Below, in pieces: positions 56,622 through 64,000 of a stretch of DNA of 64,000 nt (position 1 is the stretch's first letter; every line of letters begins with the position of its first letter). Origin of the DNA: Cinnamomum chago (taxonomy: Eukaryota; Streptophyta; Magnoliopsida; Laurales; Lauraceae); contig CP142461.1 of the NCBI GenBank assembly GCA_038049695.1, positions 23,877,001 to 23,941,000 on the forward strand, in the 5' to 3' direction. A program made the translations under genes and the position numbers. The notes beneath the pieces were generated by a model, which was not told the DNA's origin, did not search any database, and was given only the letters and a program-made list of their open reading frames with translations.

Positions 56622-57533
56622 ATGGGGAAGGATTCTTTTAGCCCGTTGATGAGTATTCTGCGTGAGAACAAATTGACTGGCCCAAATTACGTAGACTGGA
56701 AAAGAAACCTTAACATAGTACTCACCGCTGAGGAGTACAAGTATGTTTTGTCGGAACCATGTCCTACGATTGATGATTATTCTACAGATGACCAGCTAGA
56801 GGCTGAAAGGAAATGGAAAAAGGCGAATAGCATGGCCAAATGCTAGATGCTTGCTTCCATGTCCAACGTGTTGCAAACGCAGCATGAGCAAATGGACACA
56901 GCTTCTGATATCATGTTGTCCTTATTTGAGATGTTCGTAGACAAAAGCAGGCCAGCTAGGCAAGCTGCTTTAAGGACAATCATGAATTCTAGGATGGCTG
57001 AGGGAACACCTGTCAGAGAGCACATGCTCAAAATAATGGATTGTTTCAATGAAGCTGAGATCCTAGGGGCTGAGATTGATGCAGGGAGTCAAACAGATAT
57101 GATTCTCGAAACTCTGCCGGAGTCTTTCAACCAGTTCAAGCTCAACTTCAACATGAGCAAGATGGACATGACTCTCTCTGAGTTAATGAAAGAACTCCAG
57201 GCGGCAGAGGCCATCATGAAGCCTAAAGGCCAAGTTCACTTTTCCCAGTCTTCCTCTAAACTGAACCCGAAAGGGAAAAAGTTCAAGAAGAAGCAGGGTA
57301 AGGGAAAAGGACAGAAAAAGGGCAATGCTGGAAAGAAGAACAAAGGTACAGGTGAAAAGCCCAAAGGGAAATGCTTTAAGTGCGGCCTCAAAGGTCACTG
57401 GAAGAAAGATTGTCCCAAGCTCCTAGGCTCAGATAAGAAAGGTATATCTCTTTCCTACTACATTGAAACCTGTCATGTGGTTGATTCTACTGATTCATGG
57501 ATAGTAGACTCTGGAGCCACTAATCATATCTAA
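56622..57533 (+). pseudogene. gag: Cop2 gag and protease start, one internal stop
   Basis: Starts at ATG 56622 (MGKDSFSPLM). Copia Gag core: NYVDWKRNLNIVL, EMFVDKSRPARQAALRTIMN, ETLPESFNQFKLNFN. A Lys/Gly-rich linker leads to the knuckle CFKCGLKGHWKKDCP (about 57372-57416), then the protease DSGATNHI at 57507. TAG at 56844-56846 splits Gag, and TAA at 57531-57533 cuts the frame just after the protease active site. Otherwise well preserved. Confidence 0.9.
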
Positions 57534-59388
57534 AATTCATTGCAGGGGTTTCAGATAATGAAAAAGCTTGAGAAAGGGGAGTTTGACCTTAGAGTTGGAA
57601 ATGGAGCAAAGATTTGGGCTGTTGCAGTGGGAGCTGTTACTTTACATTTTCCGCATGATAGGATATTAGTTTTAAATAATGTTATCTATGTTTCGGACAT
57701 AAGGAAGAATTTAATTTCAGTTTCCAGACTTATTGAATTTCATTATTCAGTTTCTTTCCATTCTGGTGTTGATATCAGTAGAAATGGAAATATCATATGT
57801 TCCGGTAGAATGCATGACAACTTATTTTATATATATCCTATTGCTCCCACACTGCATAATGTACAACTAGAAAGCTCATCTTCCCTTAAGAGGAAGGCTT
57901 CTTCGACCAATGACACTTATCTTGGCACTTACGTTTGGGTCATATTAACCTAAAACGGATTCAGAGGTTGGTAGAGGATGGGCTTTTAAGCTCATTAGAT
58001 CTCGAACGTTTACCTCAGTGTGAATCTTGTCTCATGGGAAAGATGACCAAAAGGTCATTCTCTGGAAAGGGACTGAGGTCAAAGGAGTTGTTAGAATTGG
58101 TTCACACTGATGTGTGTGGTCCTATGAACAAACTAGCGAGAGGAGGTTATGAGTATTTCATCACCTTCACTGATGATTACTCTAGGTATGGATATGTGTA
58201 CCTAATGCGACGCAAGTCTGAAGCGTTTGATAAGTTCAAACAATTCAAGGCTGAGGCGGAGTTACAACTAGGGAAACATATCAAAGCTCTTCGATCTGAT
58301 CGAGGTGGCGAGTACCTCCTGGGTGAGTTCAAGGAGTACCTCACACAACATGGGATTGTGTCTCAGTTGTCTGCACCGGGTACACCCCAGCAAAATGGTG
58401 TAGCAGAGAGAAGAAACCGTACCCTTCTTGATATGGTAAGGTCCATGATGAGTCATCCAACCCTACCCATATCTTTTTGGGGATATGCCCTAGAAGCAGC
58501 AGCATACATTTTGAATCTGGTACCTTCTAAATCAGTACCTAGGACACCTCAAGAAATGTGGACAGGTCGAAAACCCAGTTTAAGACATATCCACATTTGG
58601 GGTTGTCCAGCCTATGTACTGAATGATAAAGCTACCAAGCTAGAACCCAGATCGGAAATGTGCTACTTCATTGGGTATCCTAAGGGAACGAGAGGAGGCA
58701 TCTTTTATCATCCAAAGGAGCAAAAAGTGCTTATCAGCACTCATGCTAGATACTTGGAGGATGATTGCATGATGCACCAAGAGCTTGGTTGTAAAGAAAC
58801 ACTTGAGGAGATTCTTTCAGAAACTCCTGCAACATCTGTGCCAAATCCTGAGACTGTAGAAAATCAAGACATTCCTTTTAACACTCCGGAGCCTCGTCGT
58901 AGTGGGAGAATTTCTAGACCACCAGATAGATACCTAGGAGTGTCTTTTATGACAGACTCCGAGGATCTGGTTGAGGATCCTACTAGTTACGATGAAGCAG
59001 TAACGGATATAGATGCTGACATGTGGCAGCAAGCGATGAAATCTGAATTGGATTCTCTGTATTCCAATCAAGTCTGGGAACTTGTGGATACACCTGAAGG
59101 GATCAAACCCATAGGGTGCAAGTGCATCTACAAGAAAAAGAGAGGAGTGGATGGGAAGGTTGAAACCTTCAAAGCAAGACTGGTGGCGAAAGGATATACT
59201 CAGAAAGAGGGTATCGATTATGAGGAAACCTTCTCGCCAGTAGCCATGCTCAAGTCCATAAGGATTCTCGTAGCCATCGCATGTCATTATGACTACGAGA
59301 TATGGCAGATGGATGTCAAGACAACTTTTCTTAATGGAAGTCTTGACGAATGCATCTATATGATGCAACCAGAGGGATTCATTGCTGG
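57534..59388 (+). pseudogene. pol: Cop2 pol: protease, integrase, start of reverse transcriptase
   Basis: After the TAA the frame 57540-57953 continues the protease. A one-base frameshift near 57920, in the WHLRLGH motif, shifts to the long frame 57935-59388. That frame encodes the rest of the zinc finger (CESCLMGKMTKR), the integrase core with HTDVCGP, RSDRGGEYL and PQQNGVAERRN (all three catalytic acidic residues present), the variable linker, and reverse transcriptase from NQVWELVDTPEG through LVAKGYTQKEGIDYEETFSPVAM to QMDVKTTFLNGSL. The Gyp1 solo LTR interrupts at 59389. Confidence 0.92.
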
Positions 59389-60762
59389 TGTAAGACCCCG
59401 ACCCGAGTGAACCCGATTAGTGCTAATTTAGTTGCGTGTTAGTACTAAGCTCGATTAGTGTTCTGGTTAAGTTGGGTTTAGATTTAACCTTGATTTTAGT
59501 TTTGGGCTACTTTGTGTGTTTTGGATTTCTTGTGGGGCCCTTTGGGGGTTCCCTTTTCGGCTTGGTATTTTCTCGAGAAATTTCCCGATTTGTTGTGAAT
59601 TGTGTTTTTGGTCCGTTGCATTCATCTTGTGGATTCCAACAACTTTCAGGTTGATCCCGTTCTCGTTTGAGATCACGAAACCCGAATTCTTGGCCTTGAG
59701 GGCAAAACAGTCTTTACACACCAAATCTGTACCCAAAACACGATATTCCCGAAACCAGCGAAACATAGACTTTTTGGAAAGTAGATATTTCGACGAACAT
59801 TTCTTCCTTCTTCGTCGAATTCATCCGAGGACCCGAGAGAGATGATTTCAGCCCCTTTAGCTTCTTAAGTTGTGGGACCCAACCCCAACCCAAGTCATTA
59901 GCTAACAAGAGAAGCCATTTCCCCTTTCTAAGTCATTCCATTTTCATTGTTCCAGCACAAACCTTTTGAGTCTAGGGTTCTTGCTTTCTCCTCTTCTTCT
60001 TCTTGCTTCTCCATCTCAAATCTTCACCAATCTTGCACCAAACTCGAAATGGAACTCATCATCTTCTTCCTCATCTCACAAGCTTGCCATTGATACCATT
60101 TGTGAAGAGAGACCTCAATCTCAAGACTTCCTTTGAGCTTGCCATTGCCATTAGAGGACCTCCCAAGTAAGTGATTCTTCCCATCTCCTAGATTAGTGTT
60201 CCTCTAGCTCTTGAGAAGCTACATTTGCAATCTTGTAAGCTCTTTCATTTTCATTCTTTGTGTAACCCATTTTAGGGTTGTTTTGGGGATTTTTTATTGT
60301 AGCTTGGCTTTGAGCAATAGAGGTGATTAGAGGCTTGATTTCTCTATTTGAAGACTAGAGGCAAGTGAATGCTTGAATGTTTTTAAGTTGAAATGGTTTG
60401 GCTTAGTATTTATGGATTTTCCATATTATCATTAATGTGTTTTGTTTTGGAATAAATGCTCATAAGATATCTTAATAGCCTCATTCATTGTTTTATAAGC
60501 ATGTTGGTAAAGCATTTATTGTCCTTGTGATAGCTTAGATGAATGTTTGTGGAATGGTTTGTTTTCCTTCCTATTCTTGCATTGGATTTGGCATGGAAGA
60601 GGTGATAGAGAGGACCATTTGGGGATTGGGATAAGTATAAAGAGATGCCTTGGAGGAACTATTAGCTCAATGTTATTGTAAGGACTTTGTGGATGTGAGG
60701 AAGATGGTTTTGAGGAGGAAAATGACTCAAAACTGGACTCAGTGAGCAATTTCGTAACTGGC

Positions 60763-61140
60763 GGTCAGCTCACGGTTAGCCAGCGGCTAACCGCCGAATG
60801 CATCGGCGGCTAACCGCCAGCTAACCGCGCACCGCGGTGACTTTTCCAGAGAGCATCATTTTCCGCCTGAAAACGCGGTCAGCCTCACGGTTAGCAAGCG
60901 GCTAACCGCCGAACCCATCGGCGGCTAACCGCCAGCCAACCGCACAATCACGGTTCCTTTTCCCGAGAGCATCAGAATTCTCACCTGAAATTCGGTCAGC
61001 TCCACGGTTACCCAGCGGCTAACCGCCGAATGCATCGGCGGTTAACCGCCAGCTAACCGCCAAGTGACCGAAATTCCCCAGATTTCGAAAAGCTCCCCGC
61101 TCGAACGAACTCTCCGGTTCTTTCGAGCGTTGAGCTTGGT
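60763..61140. repeat. ~115-bp tandem palindromic cassette in Gyp1-e LTR
   Basis: Three tandem units start GGTCAGC at 60763, 60877 and 60994. Each has GCGGCTAACCGCC and GGCGGYTAACCGCC dyads; the third unit has the perfect 14-bp palindrome GGCGGTTAACCGCC (about 61037). A further near-perfect inverted repeat CGCTCGAACGAAC/GGTTCTTTCGAGCG follows (about 61098-61130) and resembles the CTCGAG core of the Gyp1-m and Gyp1-n cassettes. Confidence 0.92.
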
Positions 61141-61939
61141 CAATCGAAAGGGATTCACTAGGCATTGTTGATGCCATCCGAGAAAGAAACCATATCACAA
61201 AGATGTCATCCGAAACTTTAAAAAATCATAAAAGTGAATAAGGAGCCCGGAATGTCTTCAAACTCACGGAGTACCAAGTAAGGACTATAATAGACATACG
61301 GGACCCCTATTCACTTAAATAGATTTTGAAATTAGTATTTTACCCGAAATGTGTTATAACTCGTTATTTCACCTCGTTTCCAAGACTAGTATTACATGAC
61401 TTGTTTTCCCGAAAGCATTGGAGTTACATTAGTAACAGTTAATTGTCCCGAAATGCATTGCCCGACATGAAATGATAGTGTGCCCTTGAGCACCCCGTTT
61501 TACCCGTTTATCTACTGTACTTGATTTACTTGCATATGTCTCGATTGGTTTTATCCTATGAGTCGGCATCACTAAGCTTGGATACCATGTCAGTCTGATC
61601 CACTGACTTGGAAATCCCTCTCCCGTCCCGCCAGCTGCAGTTTGGATCCCGATACCCGGTTATTACCGTGGTCCCGTCCCGATACCCGGTTCGCTACCGT
61701 GGTCCCGTTCCCGTATTATTATATTGTATATATGTATACGTTGTTTCTCCTCACCTTGTGTGACTGAGATCAACGTCCCGTGATACTGTTGTCACTTTAG
61801 TGACAGAGGACTTAGCTTTATGTGATTGCCACCTTGTTATTCCCGATTCCTTGGTTACCTCATATGTTTTATCTTGTTTACTTGTTTTATAGCAAATGAT
61901 TTATCTGTTTTATGAGAGTTCTTGCTTAAACAGATTTAT

Positions 61940-62123
61940 ATGTTTTTCAAGGTATTTCCTCTATTATATGTTGTTGTATCCTTGCTTTCTCTTGCCAGAC
62001 CGTCGTGTCTGATCCTTTGCTTTGGTACTCAGGTCCCGTTGCCGGCTTCCTTGAGGAGGAGCCAGAGGAGGCGGTAGGAGAGCCGCAACCTCTAGTTGAG
62101 TGGCGTGCTGACGATGTCATGTA
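61940..62123 (+). other. Acidic micro-ORF and intron-like interval, Gyp1-e
   Basis: TTCAAG/GTATTT (61952) to GGTACTCAG/GT (62032) brackets 81 nt with good plant splice consensus. The following frame reads FLEEEPEEAVGEPQ...EWRADDVM and TAG. The upstream ATG at 61940 is not in this frame in this copy, which weakens the coding case. Confidence 0.4.
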
Positions 62124-62531
62124 GACATCGGGTTGCTACGAGAGACGCACATTTTGGGAGCTATACTTTAACCATTCTTTTGGGTTATTATTTTGTTTAT
62201 ATTGGCCTTTGTTGGCCTCAAATTTTGGGGATGTAACTAAATGTTATTTGTTTAACTTTAACAATTTGGGAAACTTGCTTTATATGTCATTGCTCATTCT
62301 GATACAGTATTTATACTTGTTGTTATTGTCTTCATGACTAATGATAGTTGGACTATTTGATTTGCTACACGCTTCCGCACTTAAAAGAAATGTTCATTGA
62401 TGGTTGTGATATCCTCACCGCGGACACCTGTGGGAAATTAAAATTAAAAAAAAAGTATATGTTGTTGGCACTCGACACATTAGTGTCCCGATCCCGGATT
62501 AGTCCTGCGGGCCCGGTCCGGGGTCGTGACA

Positions 62532-63701
62532 GCTGGTGGCCAAGAGAACATGGTCTGTAAATTTAAAAAGTCCATTTATGGACTTAAGCAAGCATCTAGG
62601 GCATGGAACATCAAGTTTAATCAGGCAGTCAAATCCTTTGGCTTTGATCAAAACATTGATGAACCATGTGTGTATAAGAAAGGGAGTGGAAACGCAGTTG
62701 CATTTTTAGTCCTATATGTGGATGACATATTACTCATTGGAAATGATGTTGGCATGTTGTCGTCTGCTAAGGTTTGGTTATCATCTCAATTTCAGATGAA
62801 GGATTTGGGTGAGGCAAGCTATGTCTTAGGGATCAAGCTTTTGCGAGATCGCAAGAACAAGATGTTAGCCTTATCCCAATCTTCGTATATTGAGAAGATA
62901 TTGGTCAAGTATAACATGCATGACTCTAAGAAGGGCTTGCTACCTTCTAGACATGGAGTACCACTGTCTCAGAATCAATGTCCTAAAACACCTGAGGAGA
63001 TAGATAGCATGAGGAGAGTACCATATGCATCAGCTGTTGGAAGCCTCATGTATGCAATGTTATGTACTAGACCAGATATCTGCTTTGCCGTTGGCATGGT
63101 TAGTAGATATCAATCAAACCCTGGACCTATGCACTGGACAGCTGTTAAGCATATATTCAAGTATCTTCGGAGAACGAAAGATTATATGCTAACCTACCGA
63201 GCAGATGATCTAACGCCACTGGCGTATACGGACTCTGATTTCCAGTCTGATGTAGATGGCAGAAAGTCTACCTCGGGATACGTCTTTACTCTATTAGGAG
63301 GGGCTATATCATGGAGAAGTGTCAAGCAAGATTGTACTGCTGATTCTACCATGGAAGCAGAGTATGTGGCGGCATCGGAAGCTGCGAAGGAAGCAGTATG
63401 GCTCAGAAAATTCCTATTGGAATTGGGAGTAGTTCCTGCAGTGCGAAAACCGATTGTCATGTACTGCGATAATACTGGTGCAGTAGCTAACTGCAAAGAG
63501 CCCAGGAATCACAAAAAAGGCAAGCATATTCAGAGAAAGTACCACTTGATCCGGGAATTCGTCCAGGATGGAGAAATTGTGGTAGAGCAGATTGCCTCAG
63601 CAAATAACTTAGCTGACCCATTTACTAAGACTCTTACTGAGAAAGTGTTTACTTCACATGTTGAGTCTATGGGAGTTAGGTTAGGTCGTAGTGATCTTTA
63701 G
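62532..63701 (+). pseudogene. pol: Cop2 pol: rest of reverse transcriptase and RNase H
   Basis: An open frame with the reverse transcriptase YVDDILLIGND box (about 62714), SIYGLKQASRAWN and LGEASYVLGIKL. The RNase H domain follows with YTDSDF, KSTSGYVFTL, STMEAEYVAASEA, YCDNTGAV and NLADPFTKTL. All expected catalytic acidic residues are present and there is no stop until TAG at 63699-63701. It is separated from its 5' part only by the Gyp1-e solo LTR. Confidence 0.93.
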
Positions 63702-64000
63702 TGCAAGTGGGAGATTGTTGGGATTGGTGTATGCCCTAAAGCCCACTGACTGCACTCACATCTCTGTTACTGGATATTTATTGGTTATTTAATAGAATGA
63801 CATCTTTATCTTATTACTTGTGTATATGTATGGTTTTGTAAGGCCCATTGTTTTCTAGTAATGACTTGGGTGTGTAGTGGCTACACACAGTAAGGTCTGA
63901 GTCATGGACACTTGAAACAATAAACTTGTTCATAACTGAGAGATGGAGTTGGGCCCTTCATCTTGGTATAAGTTATAATGAGATACTCTCCTGTATTCAG
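63702..64000 (+). repeat. Cop2 polypurine tract and start of 3' LTR
   Basis: AAGTGGGAGAT (about 63705-63715) then TGTTGGGATTGG at 63716. The LTR runs off the window after 285 bp and matches 42137-42421 with one visible difference. Confidence 0.93.

Larger units (their letters stand above)
59389..62531 (+). mobile_element. Gyp1-e solo LTR in Cop2 reverse transcriptase
   Basis: 3143 bp, TGTAAGACCCCGACCC to GGTCGTGACA, flanked by perfect GCTGG duplications (59384-59388, 62532-62536). The coding frame of Cop2 resumes correctly after one copy of the duplication, which independently confirms the boundaries. It contains three tandem ~115-bp palindromic units (60763-61070), an intron-like interval (61952-62032) and an acidic frame ending at TAG near 62121. 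Confidence 0.95.
42137..64000 (+). mobile_element. Cop2: Ty1/copia element with three nested insertions
   Basis: 5' LTR (42137-43732 plus 51304-51700), primer-binding site, leader, gag, pol, polypurine tract and the first 285 bp of the 3' LTR. Insertions are SIRE-nd in the LTR, a Gyp3 LTR in the leader and a Gyp1 solo LTR in the reverse transcriptase. In the 285 bp available, the two LTRs differ by eye at one position only (C in GAGACACT against T at about 63982), so the element is young. Coding defects are few: two in-frame stops and one frameshift besides the insertion. Confidence 0.93.

Overview
This window is flowering-plant nuclear DNA made almost entirely of nested LTR retrotransposons. 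The evidence is plant-type Ty1/copia and Ty3/gypsy gag-pol remnants, initiator tRNA-Met primer-binding sites, plant TATA boxes, SIRE/Maximus-type LTR signatures and an L1-type LINE scrap. I see no host gene, rRNA, tRNA, CRISPR array or prokaryotic feature. The species cannot be told from the sequence. The nesting depth suggests a large, repeat-rich genome.

Families (names are mine). Cop1 is a copia family with LTRs of about 1.65-1.76 kb that start TGTTAG and end TTCCAACA or TTCCAATA; seven copies or fragments are present. Cop2 is a related copia with a 2.0-kb LTR starting TGTTGGGATTGG; there is one copy. SIRE-nd is a non-autonomous SIRE/Maximus-like copia with a 1.77-kb LTR; there is one pristine copy, one old copy and one short solo LTR. 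Gyp1 is a Del/Tekay-like gypsy family with 3.0-3.1-kb LTRs (four copies). Gyp2 has a 4.3-kb LTR (one solo copy and one fragment). Gyp3 has a 3.1-kb LTR (one copy).

Layout. 1-13014 is a decayed Cop1 element (+) interrupted by a Gyp2 solo LTR (5032-9372) and a Cop1 solo LTR (10382-11152). It lies inside an old SIRE-nd copy (13015-17125, itself holding a 583-bp solo LTR). That copy lies inside a Cop1 LTR (17126-18427), which abuts a LINE fragment (18428-19137). A Cop1 5' LTR and leader (19138-21014) is broken by a Gyp1 element (21015-25316). Its gag is cut by a reversed Cop1 fragment (25317-26227). A reversed Gyp1 LTR (26228-34171) carries a Cop1 solo LTR and a second Gyp1 solo LTR. A gypsy gag-protease remnant (34172-35058) is cut by a Gyp2 LTR fragment (35059-35365), which is cut by a reversed Cop1 element (35366-42136), which is cut by Cop2 (42137 to the window end). 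Cop2 carries SIRE-nd in its 5' LTR (43733-51298), a Gyp3 LTR in its leader (52992-56056) and a Gyp1 solo LTR in its reverse transcriptase (59389-62531).

Most striking points. (1) The pristine SIRE-nd element has 1.77-kb LTRs that look identical apart from a C-tract length. Its only ORF is a coiled-coil plus CCHC protein with no polymerase. (2) All six complete gypsy LTRs carry a self-complementary, CpG-rich cassette 1.45-1.9 kb from the LTR 3' end, yet the cassette sequence differs between copies. The SIRE-nd LTR has an analogous cassette just upstream of its TATA box. (3) Gypsy LTRs share a short acidic reading frame next to intron-like splice signals. (4) RNA hairpin repeats with compensatory changes occur in the SIRE-nd LTR and the Cop2 leader. 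(5) Solo LTRs are unusually common, five or six with matching 5-bp target duplications.
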